A program made the translations under genes and the position numbers. Shown here piece after piece: positions 45,835 to 55,251 of a stretch of 64,000 nucleotides of DNA. The notes under the pieces were generated by a model. It was not told the origin of the DNA. It was given only the letters and a program-made list of their open reading frames with translations, and made no database searches. The DNA lies in NCBI RefSeq assembly GCF_018613805.1, contig NZ_JAGGPL010000013.1, positions 1 through 64,000 on the forward strand, given 5' to 3'. The number at the start of each line of letters is the position of its first letter. The stretch's first letter is position 1. Origin of the DNA: Arthrobacter sp. ISL-48. GTDB lineage: Bacteria; Actinomycetota; Actinomycetes; Actinomycetales; Micrococcaceae.

Positions 45835-45869
45835 CCGGCCCGTCCGGGAAAAGGTCGAGGAGCGCGCCT
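45835..45869 (+). repeat. 35-bp direct repeat, right copy
   Basis: Noncoding copy of the MFS gene 3' end, 8 bases after the stop of the 117-aa gene. Two mismatches with the left copy. See 45291-45325. Confidence 0.8.
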
Positions 45870-45882
45870 GTCCCTGCACCGG

Positions 45883-48315
45883 TCAGGGCAGGGCCGGGCG
45901 TACGACGATGGCAGAGCCGCACTGGTTGATGATCGTGCCGGAGCTTGAGGCTGCGGTCGCGGTTTTCGTGCCAGTGGTGGATGTGTCTGTCAGCGAGAGG
46001 GAGTCGACCTCGATGGCCGCGTTGGACTTGGACGCAACGTTTGACGTTACGTCGCTGACCTCGGCCGTCCCCGACGGTGGCGTGAAGGCCGTAGTCGCCG
46101 AGTTGGTGCCGTTCCTCACGCCGTGCGCGGTTAGTAGCAACGCCCCCGGCGTCACCGGCGTGATCGACGGTGCCCGAACATCAGGGTAAGGCACCCCGCT
46201 GTTGGTGTCAGTGGTGGGCGTCACGTCCAGCGGCGTGGTGGCGTCTGCGCCCTGCACGGCCACCGTCGTCCAGGCATACCGGGAGGCGGGTTCAGCTACG
46301 CTCGGCGCGGTGTCGCCGGACTGCATCACCCGATACCAGACCGTCTGGTGCGCCGAGGTGGATCCGGCGCTGGTGAAGTCGGCGATTGCGCGCGTCCATC
46401 CCGCTGGAGTCGTGGTGTTCGCCGACCCAGAGACGGTCACCTGCGAGTACAGGAAGACTACGTCGCCGGGCTGCCATCCTGCTGGCAGTGTGGGCGTGTA
46501 TGAGCCCGAAGCGGTCAGCTCACCGGATCCGGCAGCCGACGCTCTGACCGAGGCCGGCGTCGCCAAAGTGGTAAAGGTCCAGGTCTTGTCCGACGCCAAC
46601 GCGTTACCAGCAACATCCTTCACGCCGCCAGGGCCGCCCTTGATCGTCGCAGTGTATGTCGTACCCGCCGCCAGATCAGCACCGGGGTTCAACGTCGCGA
46701 CCTTGCCCGTGGCGTCATAAGTCACCGTGGCCGTCACCGGCGTCGTCCCGGCCGTCAACGTGAACGTACTCGACGTGACCGTCGCGGGATCCATCGCCTC
46801 CGAGAACGACCCCGTCACATCCGCGCTCACAGCCACGCCGGCCGCACCAGCAACCGGAGACGTATCCGTCACCGTCGGAGCCGTCGTATCACCACCACCG
46901 ACGGGGGGATCGTAAAAGTGCCAGTACGTGCTCGTGGCGCTCACATCGGCGAGCACCAGCAGACCGCTGTTGGCCGTGCCCCGCGCCGCACTGTTCAGGT
47001 TCTGCTTCGTCGAGGTGACGTTGTGGACATACTCGCCAGCGTCCACGATCCGAGTCGTTTTCGCGGTGGTGAAGTTGATATCGTTCAGCGGCGTGGACTT
47101 CTCGTAGATCGCACCCCCCAAGCTGGTGCAGACGCCGGCATTCGTCGTGCCACTGGGCTTCGGATAGGTCGCGAACGTACGCAGCATCTGCGTGCTCTCG
47201 TCAATCAGGACGATCACCCGGTTCGGGCACTCCGACACAGCCGCGATCGGGTACGCCGACCACGTAGCACCACTCAATGCCAACAGCTGGATCAGCGGCT
47301 CAGGCGCGGACGTGAACGACGTCTTGACAGCGGCGAACACCCGGCCGCCCGAGGAATCCAGCCACTTCAAGTTCATATGGTCATCACTGCTGCGCTGGCC
47401 CGACACCGCCGCCACAGGAGCGGACCAGGCAGTGTTCGACGCCCCATCGAGGTGGTAGCTCCAGTACATGCCGTCGGTGGCATCACCGACCTGCCGGCTC
47501 CACATCACACCCATCTTGTTCCCGTCGAACGCGATCACAGCCGACGTGTCATCCACAGAGACATTGCTCAACGCCGCAGGATGCGCAAACGGCGTCCACC
47601 ACGTCTTGCCATCCGTGGCAGTAACGTTCAGATAGATCCGGTTCCCCTGCTGCCAGGTGGCCCACACCCGGCCAGTCGAGTCCTTATCGATGGTCAGAAC
47701 CTCAACCTTGGAGTTGTTAATCTGCGTAGAACTCAGCAGCGAGTACGTCTTATTAGCCGGATCGTAGCTGTAACGCCGCATCGTCGTCGGAAAGTTCGGC
47801 TCAGCCGGCAAACCATCATTGACGAACCGATAGCTCGCCACAAACAACGTCGCCCCGTCCCACAGCACGTCATGATGAGTGCTTGCCCGCGTTTCCGTCA
47901 CCACACCCGTATCAACCCACGAACTCGCCGCAGCGTTGAACTTGAAGATATGGAAATCCGAGCTAGCCGTGTCCCACAGATTCCCCCACCAGAGCCCGTC
48001 GTTGAACCACAACACACTCGTAGCCCGCTTCGTACCCGTCGGCGTCCCCGTCCCCGAATGCGACGGACCCTCAACGCCAACATCACCCGCAGCAGCCGAC
48101 GCCGCAACCGGCACAACCAGAGCACTCAGCACAAGCAGCAAAGCTGTCAGCAGCGCTGCCGGCAGTCCAGAGAGCCGCAGATTCCGTGACCCGCGTAGAC
48201 GAAAACCACGTAGGCGAAGACCAGACGAGCGATCACCTCCAGGCCCTACACCGAGCCAGGAAGTCCTGCGGCCGCTACCGCGCCCGCCTATGTGAAAAAA
48301 TCGATGGCCTAGCAT
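45883..48315 (-). CDS. large secreted protein with Big_5 domain
   Basis: 810 residues. A long arginine-rich N-terminus and hydrophobic core (LPAALLTALLLVLSALVV) form a signal peptide, cleaved near AASAAAG. Residues about 85-460 contain repeated W-rich strands (SVLWFNDGLWWGNLW, WATWQQGNRIYLN, VMWSRQVG) suggestive of a beta propeller. A Big_5 Ig-like domain (TAPTVTDTSPVAGAAGV to WTFTT, about 473-580) and a C-terminal beta domain (about 590-805) follow. Probably surface or extracellular adhesin or polymer binder. No LPxTG anchor is seen. Confidence 0.75.
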   Translation of the reverse strand: MLGHRFFHIGGRGSGRRTSWLGVGPGGDRSSGLRLRGFRLRGSRNLRLSGLPAALLTALLLVLSALVVPVAASAAAGDVGVEGPSHSGTGTPTGTKRATSVLWFNDGLWWGNLWDTASSDFHIFKFNAAASSWVDTGVVTETRASTHHDVLWDGATLFVASYRFVNDGLPAEPNFPTTMRRYSYDPANKTYSLLSSTQINNSKVEVLTIDKDSTGRVWATWQQGNRIYLNVTATDGKTWWTPFAHPAALSNVSVDDTSAVIAFDGNKMGVMWSRQVGDATDGMYWSYHLDGASNTAWSAPVAAVSGQRSSDDHMNLKWLDSSGGRVFAAVKTSFTSAPEPLIQLLALSGATWSAYPIAAVSECPNRVIVLIDESTQMLRTFATYPKPSGTTNAGVCTSLGGAIYEKSTPLNDINFTTAKTTRIVDAGEYVHNVTSTKQNLNSAARGTANSGLLVLADVSATSTYWHFYDPPVGGGDTTAPTVTDTSPVAGAAGVAVSADVTGSFSEAMDPATVTSSTFTLTAGTTPVTATVTYDATGKVATLNPGADLAAGTTYTATIKGGPGGVKDVAGNALASDKTWTFTTLATPASVRASAAGSGELTASGSYTPTLPAGWQPGDVVFLYSQVTVSGSANTTTPAGWTRAIADFTSAGSTSAHQTVWYRVMQSGDTAPSVAEPASRYAWTTVAVQGADATTPLDVTPTTDTNSGVPYPDVRAPSITPVTPGALLLTAHGVRNGTNSATTAFTPPSGTAEVSDVTSNVASKSNAAIEVDSLSLTDTSTTGTKTATAASSSGTIINQCGSAIVVRPALP

Positions 48316-48602
48316 AATTGCTCCCCGGAGTTGAACTCCATAGCCCCACCAGCACCTGCAGCAAGATCGAGCATTGCCATGGCCGCCCTCAGATTGAGCC
48401 TAGGATTCAGGTCAAGCGGATGTCACGAGTAACAGGTACCTGCTTTGAAGCATGGGAAGGCGCTCTGCTACTTGGAAGCTACTCACCCCGGTACTTGAAG
48501 GAACTCAGCCCGCAGCGTGTTAGGCGATCACATCGTCGTCGCGTGACGCGATCCTTGCGCGCGCCGGCAGGCAGCAACGGTTTCCTCGAATACGCGGCTT
48601 GT
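48316..48602. other. 287-bp gap before the Big_5 protein gene
   Basis: Holds the promoter of the secreted-protein gene on one side and the 3' end of the hydrolase gene on the other. No gene or strong repeat is visible. Confidence 0.35.
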
Positions 48603-49499
48603 TCAGCCGGCCATGGCCGTGTAGGCGAGTTCTGCCAGGCGATGGTCCCGCAATTCCTCGTGTGCGGTGATGGTGATCACGGTGTCTCGCGTTTGGTCTA
48701 CGACCACGTATTGTCCGTATCTGCCGTCCAGCCGCCAGCAACTGCCAGGGCCGTCCCACGCTGCAAAGCCGTAGCGTTCGGAACTCCCTCCGCCTCCGGT
48801 CTCTACCCACGAGGCGTGCATCCTGTCGACCCACGCTGCGTCGACGAGCTGCAGGCCGCCCCAGCGGCCATGGTCGCGAAGAAGGCGGCCGATTCGCGCG
48901 AGTTCTTCCGTGCGTAGTTCCAGACCACTCCCTCCGATGATCCAACCCAGCGGGCACCGGTGCCATTGTGGATTATGGATGCCAAGGGGGTCGAACAGGC
49001 GCGGCATCAGCCAGTCGCGCACATCACCGACAATCGCGCCGAGCATGCGCATCGCAATGTAGGTGCTCGCGTCCGTGTACTGGAACACAGCCCCAGGTCC
49101 ACGAGTGGGCTTGCTCAGCATTTCCTGCGCGAGGTCGGGCCAGGGCACCGGTTGGTCGCCGAACCATATGAAGTCGATCCCGCTCGACATCGTCAGCAGG
49201 TGCCGAACCGTCACTGTCTCGACGCCGGCGCCGAGGTTTATCGCGGGGAGCAGTTCCGGCACCGGGGAGTTGAGTGACAGGATGCCCTCGTCGATCGCGA
49301 TACCTATCGCAAGTGCGCACACACCTTTAGACGCCGAATAGATGTTCTCCCGATCGTCGCTGCGCCACCGATGCTGTGCTGCGTCCTCTCCTATGAGAAC
49401 GTGCACCCCGTACGCACCGAGTCCCTCCTCGTCGACTGCGGAGACGAAGCGATCGAGAATGGACGAAGCGATTGGCATCTGAACAGTCTGCCAGTTCAA
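48603..49499 (-). CDS. serine hydrolase of the beta-lactamase/DD-peptidase fold
   Basis: 298 residues. SxxK motif S55-A-S-K58 (YSASKGVCAL), YTD motif in QYTDASTYIA, as in class C beta-lactamases and esterase VIII-type enzymes. No signal peptide, so more likely an intracellular esterase than a resistance enzyme. Two starts, 49499 and 49478, are possible. Confidence 0.82.
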   Translation of the reverse strand: MNWQTVQMPIASSILDRFVSAVDEEGLGAYGVHVLIGEDAAQHRWRSDDRENIYSASKGVCALAIGIAIDEGILSLNSPVPELLPAINLGAGVETVTVRHLLTMSSGIDFIWFGDQPVPWPDLAQEMLSKPTRGPGAVFQYTDASTYIAMRMLGAIVGDVRDWLMPRLFDPLGIHNPQWHRCPLGWIIGGSGLELRTEELARIGRLLRDHGRWGGLQLVDAAWVDRMHASWVETGGGGSSERYGFAAWDGPGSCWRLDGRYGQYVVVDQTRDTVITITAHEELRDHRLAELAYTAMAG

Positions 49500-49509
49500 C
49501 GGCTGTTAC

Positions 49510-49614
49510 GTGGCGAAAGCGCAGTGTCGACTTGCCCGCACCGGACATGCCCGTAATGGGAACCCGAGGCAGGGCAGCGCCAACAGCCGATGAGGATCCG
49601 GATATGCGACACAT
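49510..49614 (-). pseudogene. truncated P-loop kinase N-terminus
   Basis: A minus-strand frame reads PRVPITGMSGAGKSTLRFRHV: a complete Walker A of a small kinase, then similarity stops after a few residues. It runs into the start region of the serine hydrolase, so a kinase gene was cut and joined there. Confidence 0.55.
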
Positions 49615-49642
49615 TCGCTATTCGGCCCAATAGGGTCGGTGG

Positions 49643-50389
49643 ATGAACTTGACCGTGGTTACGCTGTCGGAGCGACCTGATTTGATCGACGAGATGTGGT
49701 CATTGCCTAACACCTGGCCTGTGTTCATGCGCCAGGATCCGGTGGCCAACCTCTGCTACAGGAACCTGGTTGATGCCTTCCCCGAACACCAGTTGGTCGG
49801 GCTTGACGAGCAGTCGAAGGTGGTCGGGAAGGTCCATAGCGTCCCTATGATGTGGGACGGGTCCTTGGAAAACCTTCCAGACCGCGGCTGGGATGCTGTG
49901 TTGGAGCGGGCCTTCGCTTCGTCATTCTCAGCATCGGAATGCCAGGCGGTTTCTCTCATTGAAGCATTCATTTCTCCTCGCTACTCCGGACGGGGACTCA
50001 GCAGCACGATGCTGGTCGCCGCTCGGAAGAACGCGGCAAGGATGGGGTATCGGGACCTCCTGGGGCCCATCCGACCCACAGGAAAGGCCGCGTTTCCGCA
50101 CGAGGGCATGCGAGACTATGTTGCCCGCCTCGATGTTGACGGGCTTCCCATTGATCCGTGGCTGAGAACACATGTTCGCTTGGGCGGTGTGGTGATGAAG
50201 GTCTGTCCGGTCGCAATGACGATTCCGGGGACCCTGGCTCAGTGGCGGGAGTGGACAGGCCTGGAGTTGGCATCGAGCGGAGTGACTGAGGTTCCGGGTG
50301 CGTTGACGCTCCTGCATGTTTCGGTGGAGCACGATCATTGTGTCTACGTCGAACCCAACGTTTGGGTTCGCCACAAATTGGCCGCCTAA
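49643..50389 (+). CDS. GNAT-like acyltransferase
   Basis: 248 residues. The coenzyme A loop pattern YSGRGLSSTMLVAARKNAA with preceding SLIEAFISPRY fits the GNAT fold; the rest (large N- and C-terminal parts) is divergent. Acceptor unknown. ATG has no strong ribosome site. Confidence 0.65.
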   Translation: MNLTVVTLSERPDLIDEMWSLPNTWPVFMRQDPVANLCYRNLVDAFPEHQLVGLDEQSKVVGKVHSVPMMWDGSLENLPDRGWDAVLERAFASSFSASECQAVSLIEAFISPRYSGRGLSSTMLVAARKNAARMGYRDLLGPIRPTGKAAFPHEGMRDYVARLDVDGLPIDPWLRTHVRLGGVVMKVCPVAMTIPGTLAQWREWTGLELASSGVTEVPGALTLLHVSVEHDHCVYVEPNVWVRHKLAA

Positions 50390-50436
50390 CCAAAGGCGGC
50401 ATAACCGAGGCGCAGCAGCAGCGCGCCCAAGCCGGA

Positions 50437-51096
50437 CTACCCGTCCGTGCGACGTGTGAAGATCAGATGAAGAACTCCGAATGGAGAAGGGGTCACTTCG
50501 ATTTCGAAGCGTTGTTCGAGTCCTTCGAGTCCATCCCAGAGCCGTTCGCCCCGGCCCAGGACGATCGGCACGAGGACGATGTGCATGTGGTCGATCAGAT
50601 CGGCCTCGAGGAACTGTCGAATCGTGCTGACGCCGCCACCGATCCGGACGTCGAGGTCGCCGGCCAGGGCGCGAGCATGCTTGAGCGCGGAGACGGGGTC
50701 GGCGTCAACGAAATGGAACGTTGTTCCGCCTTCCATTTCGAGTACCGGCCGGGGATGGTGGGTCAGAACAACGACAGGAGTATGGAAGACAGGGTTATCG
50801 CCCCACCATCCCTTCCATTCCTCGTCCTCCCAGGGACCGCGTTGAGGGCCGAACTTGTTGCGCCCCATGATCTCCACGCCGATTCCGGGCGCCCACTGGC
50901 TGGCGAACGCTTCGTCGACGCCGAGGGATCCCTCCGACTCCCCGCGGATGCCCATCTGGCTGAAGGTGCGCGTCTCAAAAGCCCATTTCATGAGCCGTGG
51001 GCCTGCGTGACCGAACGGAGCGTCGAGTTGCTGCCCCTCGCCGGTGCCGAAGCCGTCGAGGGAGACCGAGAAGTTATGCACGCGGACGAGGGACAT
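50437..51096 (-). CDS. RibD C-terminal / DHFR-like reductase
   Basis: 219 residues: VRVHNFSVSLDGFGTGEGQ, GRNKFGP, VVVLTHHPRP, RIGGGVSTIRQFLEADLID. NADPH-dependent reductase fold; second of this family in the window, only distantly like that at 35498. ATG at 51096 has AGGAG five bases away; extension to 51126 rejected. Confidence 0.88.
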   Translation of the reverse strand: MSLVRVHNFSVSLDGFGTGEGQQLDAPFGHAGPRLMKWAFETRTFSQMGIRGESEGSLGVDEAFASQWAPGIGVEIMGRNKFGPQRGPWEDEEWKGWWGDNPVFHTPVVVLTHHPRPVLEMEGGTTFHFVDADPVSALKHARALAGDLDVRIGGGVSTIRQFLEADLIDHMHIVLVPIVLGRGERLWDGLEGLEQRFEIEVTPSPFGVLHLIFTRRTDG

Positions 51097-51249
51097 GTCA
51101 TCTCCTAAAGTGCTAGTCGTTCGCAATCACTGTATAGCTTCACAAACTCGAAAGTTCCACAGGTCATCGCCCGAGCATCTTATCGAGCCAGTTCTTCTTT
51201 TCTGGCCGCATTCTTTCATCCCAAGGCCTGCTATCCCCCGCGGCTCGAC

Positions 51250-51804
51250 CTATTCTGGCGCAAGCGCGTAGATCAACTTCGCGTAGGTCTCCTCGATTGC
51301 TCCGTGGGTACTGTGGATGACGGTCGCGGCCTGTCGCTTTCGAAGTCCGCCGACGAGGCCGTCATACATGGACTCCAGCAGTTGCGAGCCGCCGCCTTGT
51401 TCCACGATGGCCTTGATCTGCCCGTGCCAGGGAACATCCTCACCGGCGCCACGGTCCTCAAACCGCGCGACCGAATTCTCTTTCGTGTCCATGATGACAA
51501 TCTCCCGAAAACCGCTGCCGGTCTCCTCGGCAGCGGATCGGAAGCCCGCAATCTCGTCATCCGCGTCGAGAAACTGCGGCATGATGACGTTGTGTCCTGC
51601 GGCCAAGTGGGTGACAGCCATGCTGAATGCGACCGGCCGGACTATCTCCCCGGCTGCCTGGAAGTCCTCCTGCCACCCGCCGATCAGGCAGCGCACCTGA
51701 TCGACGTCCAGATTTAATGTGCCCGGGTGGCGATCGACAAACATCCTGGCCAAAGTTGATTTGCCGATTCCGGGCGGGCCGTTCAAAAGGATCAGATCAG
51801 CCAT
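51250..51804 (-). CDS. small P-loop kinase (AAA_33/zeta-toxin-like)
   Basis: 184 residues beginning MADLILLNGPPGIGKSTLARMF, with DVDQVRCLIGGW and a lid-like RFEDRGAGEDV. Family members phosphorylate nucleotides, sugars or antibiotics, or are toxins; nothing in the sequence selects among these. Intact, unlike its relatives at 37327 and 49510. Confidence 0.78.
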   Translation of the reverse strand: MADLILLNGPPGIGKSTLARMFVDRHPGTLNLDVDQVRCLIGGWQEDFQAAGEIVRPVAFSMAVTHLAAGHNVIMPQFLDADDEIAGFRSAAEETGSGFREIVIMDTKENSVARFEDRGAGEDVPWHGQIKAIVEQGGGSQLLESMYDGLVGGLRKRQAATVIHSTHGAIEETYAKLIYALAPE

Positions 51805-52334
51805 GGCTGGTCCGGCCCGTAGGCCACAGAGCTGCAAGGCCTACTGGTATTCGCATAGGCAACACCCTAGTCCTGCACCTGCGCCCCTTAGGACCGGGCC
51901 ACGCGCCCACGCAGATCCGAGGCCACTAGCCCGTTCGAAATGGGCTTGCTATGGGAACAGCTCTTTCATCGCACCATTTGGGTACTCCTCTGTGGGAAGG
52001 CCGAGCGGTAGTTCCAGCGGGCAGACTGGTCGCTTTCCCTCAAAATGCTCGCTGCGGGTGTTATGGATGACCTTGAATCTTTGGAGTTGAAGCGGAAGCT
52101 CCTGTCCACCGGCGACGCACATGGTCTCTACGCCCAGTACGGCTTCACGGCGCTGACCGACCCGTCCAAGATGATGGCCCGTGTCCGCTGAAGGGTCGGC
52201 TGACGTGCACTGAGATCACCCAGCCGAGACCTAGCTGGCGGGGTCGAACTGGAAAGCGCGCACCTCCTGCGCGCAACGGCAGGCGACCGCCATCTTCGTC
52301 AGCCAGCGCGCCCTGCCACGAACGGCGCTCGACC
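51805..52334. other. 530-bp gap holding a GNAT C-terminal remnant
   Basis: Apart from the acetyltransferase fragment at 52055-52191 there is no gene. It separates a minus-strand kinase from the minus-strand ABC operon. Confidence 0.4.
52055..52191 (+). pseudogene. C-terminal fragment of a GNAT acetyltransferase
   Basis: One + frame ends STGDAHGLYAQYGFTALTDP then KMMARVR and a TGA at 52189-52191. 'TxDAHGLYxxxGFxxLxxPxxMM' is the well-known C-terminus of a GNAT subgroup. The rest of the gene is missing. Confidence 0.65.
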
Positions 52335-53099
52335 TCAGCTGATCTTGCGGCGGTAGGTGGCGATTGCGAAGGCGTAGGCCACGACGAGAATGCCAATCAG
52401 CCAGGCGAGGGCAATCCAGATGTCACCGCCCACCGGTTCCTGTGTGAGCAGGGCCCGGATGGTGTTCACGATGGAGGTCACAGGCTGGTTCTCGGCGAAC
52501 CAGGCGACGGGGCCGGGCATCGAGGCGGTGGGCGCGAACGCCGAGCTGATGAACGGGAGGAAGATCAGCGGGTAGCTGAACGCGCTCGCGCCGTCCACTG
52601 TCTTCGCCGAGAGCCCGGCGATGACGGCTAGCCAGGTCAGGGCGAGGGTGAACAGGATCAGGATGCCGGCGACGGCGAGCCAGGCGCCCACGGATGCTCC
52701 GCTGCGGAACCCCATGATCAGCGCGACGCCGATGACTATAGCCACCGAGACCAGGTTCGCGACCAGGGAGGTGAGCACGTGTGCCCAGAGCACGCTCGAC
52801 CTCGCGATCGGCATGGACTGGAAGCGTTCGAAGATGCCTCCCTGCATGTCCAAAAACAGCCGGTATGCGGTATAGGCGACGCCGGACGCGATCGTGATGA
52901 GCAGGATGCCGGGGAGCATGTAGTTGACGTAGGACGCGTCGGACCCGGTGGTGATCGCGCCGCCCAGCACGTACACGAACAGCAGCATCAGCGCGACCGG
53001 GGTGACTGCGGTGGTGATGATCGTGTCGGGGCTTCGGAGGATGTGGCGCAGCGACCGGCCGGTCAGAACGCCGGTGTCGCCGAGGACGTGGGTGGTCAT
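52335..53099 (-). CDS. ABC-2 type exporter permease (DrrB-like)
   Basis: 254 residues with six membrane helices and the ABC-2/DrrB pattern (RSLRHILRSPDTIITTAVTP, LPGILLITIASGVAYTAYRL, GIFERFQSMPIARSSVLWAH). With the ATPase it would expel a lipophilic drug or lipid. ATG overlaps the ATPase stop by 4 bases. Confidence 0.92.
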   Translation of the reverse strand: MTTHVLGDTGVLTGRSLRHILRSPDTIITTAVTPVALMLLFVYVLGGAITTGSDASYVNYMLPGILLITIASGVAYTAYRLFLDMQGGIFERFQSMPIARSSVLWAHVLTSLVANLVSVAIVIGVALIMGFRSGASVGAWLAVAGILILFTLALTWLAVIAGLSAKTVDGASAFSYPLIFLPFISSAFAPTASMPGPVAWFAENQPVTSIVNTIRALLTQEPVGGDIWIALAWLIGILVVAYAFAIATYRRKIS

Positions 53100-53920
53100 C
53101 GTGGTTCCTTTCGTGCGGCGACCGTGCGGTCGTCGTCGGCCGTGTCTGTCTCGCCGCTGTCACCGACGAGGGCGAGGAAGACGTCCTCGAGGGATGGCTG
53201 CTTCTCCACATATTCGACCTTGGCCGGCGGGAGGAGTTGCTTGAGTTCGGCAAGGGTGCCGTTCTGGATGATCGTGCCTTTGTGCAGGATCGCGATGCGG
53301 TCGGCCAACTGTTCGGCCTCGTCAAGGTACTGCGTGGTGAGCAGTATCGTCGTGCCCTGACCGGCAAGCTGCTTGATGGTCTGCCACACCTCGATGCGCG
53401 CCTGGGGGTCGAGCCCCGTCGTCGGTTCGTCGAGGAAGATGACCGGCGGGTTCCCGATCAGGCTCATCGCTATGTCGAGCCGGCGCCGCATGCCGCCCGA
53501 GTACGTGGACGCCTTGCGGTTTCCTGCTTCGGTGAGTGAGAAGCGGGCGAGCAGGTCATCGGCGATCACGCCCGGGTTCTTCAGGTGGCGCAACTTGGCG
53601 ACCAGCACGAGGTTCTCCCTGCCGGTGAGCACTTCATCGACGGCGGTGAACTGGCCGGTCAGGCTGATCGACTCGCGCACGTCGCCGGGCTTGGCGCCGA
53701 CGTCGAAACCGTGGACCGTGGCGGTGCCCGCGTCGGCCTTCAAAAGCGTCGACAGAATCCGCACCAGCGTGGTCTTGCCCGCGCCGTTCGAGCCGAGCAG
53801 CGCGAAGATGCTCCCCGTCTCCACGTCGAAGTCGACGCCCCGCAGCACGTGCACGTCCTTGAAGGACTTCTCGATCCCCCGCACCCGGATCCCCGGGTCG
53901 AAGGCCTGGTTGATGGTCAT
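53096..53920 (-). CDS. ABC exporter ATPase (DrrA-like)
   Basis: 274 residues: Walker A GSNGAGKTT, signature YSGGMRRRLDIAMSL, Walker B VIFLDEPTTGLDPQ, switch His replaced by Gln (LLTTQYLDEAEQLAD), as in DrrA daunorubicin-resistance ATPases, plus their C-terminal extension (SLEDVFLALVG). ATG at 53920 is used, since a longer frame overlaps the upstream gene. Operon with PadR and DUF1048. Confidence 0.95.
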   Translation of the reverse strand: MTINQAFDPGIRVRGIEKSFKDVHVLRGVDFDVETGSIFALLGSNGAGKTTLVRILSTLLKADAGTATVHGFDVGAKPGDVRESISLTGQFTAVDEVLTGRENLVLVAKLRHLKNPGVIADDLLARFSLTEAGNRKASTYSGGMRRRLDIAMSLIGNPPVIFLDEPTTGLDPQARIEVWQTIKQLAGQGTTILLTTQYLDEAEQLADRIAILHKGTIIQNGTLAELKQLLPPAKVEYVEKQPSLEDVFLALVGDSGETDTADDDRTVAARKEPR

Positions 53921-53945
53921 GTCAGGGTTCTCCGTTCCCGCGCGT

Positions 53946-54311
53946 TCACGCATCGTCGTTGGCGGCCTGATCGATGGCGTCGGTCAGGCGCTTGCGCTCC
54001 TTGTTGATCCACTGGCCGTCCGAGTAGTTCTGGATGAAGGTGTCAGCGAACTCGACCGGGTCGTCCCCGACGATGTCGCGGATCGGTGTGCCGTCGATGG
54101 CGGCCCGCTCGATCAGGTCTGCGAGGTCCTCGAGCATCTGCACGAAGACATCGCCTTGGCCGATCGACCCGGCGTACATCAGGTAGCGCTCGATCCCGTC
54201 GATCGCGGTCCGGTAGCTCGTGGGGAGCTGCTCCTTGCGGGCCTTGTACTGGCGCCAGCGCTTCTTGTCCTCGAACGAGCCCGTGATCTGCTCGATCCAT
54301 CCTTTGGCCAT
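53946..54311 (-). CDS. DUF1048 protein
   Basis: 121 residues, helical, with FEDKKRWRQYKARKEQLPTSYR and ERYLMYAG, GDDPVEFADTFIQNY: DUF1048, a family usually found behind a PadR gene and an ABC exporter. Role unknown, perhaps a co-regulator. Two bases from the padR stop. Confidence 0.9.
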   Translation of the reverse strand: MAKGWIEQITGSFEDKKRWRQYKARKEQLPTSYRTAIDGIERYLMYAGSIGQGDVFVQMLEDLADLIERAAIDGTPIRDIVGDDPVEFADTFIQNYSDGQWINKERKRLTDAIDQAANDDA

Positions 54312-54313
54312 GG

Positions 54314-54664
54314 TTACTCTCCTTCTTTCTGCGGGTGTTCAATGCGGTGATGGAGCTGTTCGATCCGTTTCTCGAGGAAGCTCCAGGTCCTCCAAAACTC
54401 TTCGAGGTACTCGCCGCCCAGAGCGTTTAGCGAATAGACCTTGCGCGGCGGCCCCTTCTCGGAGGGGACCTTCACCACGTCCACGAGGCCGCGCTGCTCG
54501 ATCCTGACCAGCAACGCGTAGACGGTTCCCTCGACGATCTCGGAGAAACCCTGCTCGCGCAGCCGCGCCGTGATCTCGTAGCCGTACGCCGGCTGCACGG
54601 CCAAGATTGCAAGGACGATGCCCTCCAGCGTGCCCTTGAGCATCTCTGTCATCTGCTTGCCCAT
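54314..54664 (-). CDS. PadR-family repressor
   Basis: 116 residues, winged helix LKGTLEGIVLAILAVQPAYGYEI and VEGTVYALLVRIEQRGLV, then C-terminal dimerisation helix. First gene of the padR-DUF1048-ATPase-permease operon, so it autoregulates the exporter in response to the exported drug. Confidence 0.92.
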   Translation of the reverse strand: MGKQMTEMLKGTLEGIVLAILAVQPAYGYEITARLREQGFSEIVEGTVYALLVRIEQRGLVDVVKVPSEKGPPRKVYSLNALGGEYLEEFWRTWSFLEKRIEQLHHRIEHPQKEGE

Positions 54665-54680
54665 GGAACGCTCGCTTTCG

Positions 54681-54713
54681 ACTACTTAGTGATGTTGACT
54701 ACCACTAGATAGT
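54681..54713. promoter_or_regulatory. putative PadR operator
   Basis: ACTACTTAGTG (54681-54691) and CACTAGATAGT (54703-54713) are inverse complements at 9 of 11 positions across 11 bases, just upstream of padR. The AT-rich ATAC/GTAT flavour agrees with PadR sites. Confidence 0.6.
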
Positions 54714-54802
54714 ATCACCGAATAGCGGTGTGGCAAGAGGGCGGATCAGCTCCGCTTATAGACTGCTGGAGTACGTGTCCCTCGACCTTTTAGGAGAAGT
54801 TC

Positions 54803-55156
54803 ATGAACTACAGCGGAAGCCAGTCCGAGAAGCCAGTAGCAGCCGGAGACCTTGACCGCAGCCATATCGGCCAGACTGTGAGCTTTCAGCCGAACGACTT
54901 CACGGTTGTCTTCGGAACGCTCGCCGGCGTTGCCCGGACGGACGCCCAGGTGTACCTGTCCCTCCAGGGTGTTGGCGGCGGCACCCATCTGAAAGACGAG
55001 TACGACCTCCCGGTCGGCCAGGACGTCTACCTTCAGCTGGACCCGCTAAGCAGCGCCGGGAAGACCCTCTCTGAGGCGGAGCGGGTCATCAAGGAGAAGT
55101 TCGACGAGATCAAGAAGAACCTCCGGGACCGGGAACAGAAGACCGATGCGGAGTAA
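54803..55156 (+). CDS. 117-aa hypothetical protein
   Basis: AGGAG before the ATG and regular codon use show a real gene. Beta-rich N-terminal part (VSFQPNDFTVVFGTLAGVARTD) and a long C-terminal amphipathic, charged helix (EAERVIKEKFDEIKKNLRDR). I recognise no family. Confidence 0.65.
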   Translation: MNYSGSQSEKPVAAGDLDRSHIGQTVSFQPNDFTVVFGTLAGVARTDAQVYLSLQGVGGGTHLKDEYDLPVGQDVYLQLDPLSSAGKTLSEAERVIKEKFDEIKKNLRDREQKTDAE

Positions 55157-55210
55157 CGATCCGTCCAGTTGACGGAGAACCGCGCTGCGCCTGGCGCAGT
55201 GGGCTTCCGA

Positions 55211-55251
55211 CGGTCGTTGCAGCACCCACATCTTGGAAGCTGCAACGACCG
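55211..55251. terminator. 13-bp perfect hairpin
   Basis: CGGTCGTTGCAGC (55211-55223) pairs with GCTGCAACGACCG (55239-55251) around 15 bases, 55 bases after the preceding gene. GC-rich and isolated; terminator for that gene. Confidence 0.6.

Noticed and set aside
46918..48189. 423-aa + strand open frame, Arg/His-rich
   Set aside because: Antisense to the secreted Big_5 protein; composition is that of a complementary-strand artefact.
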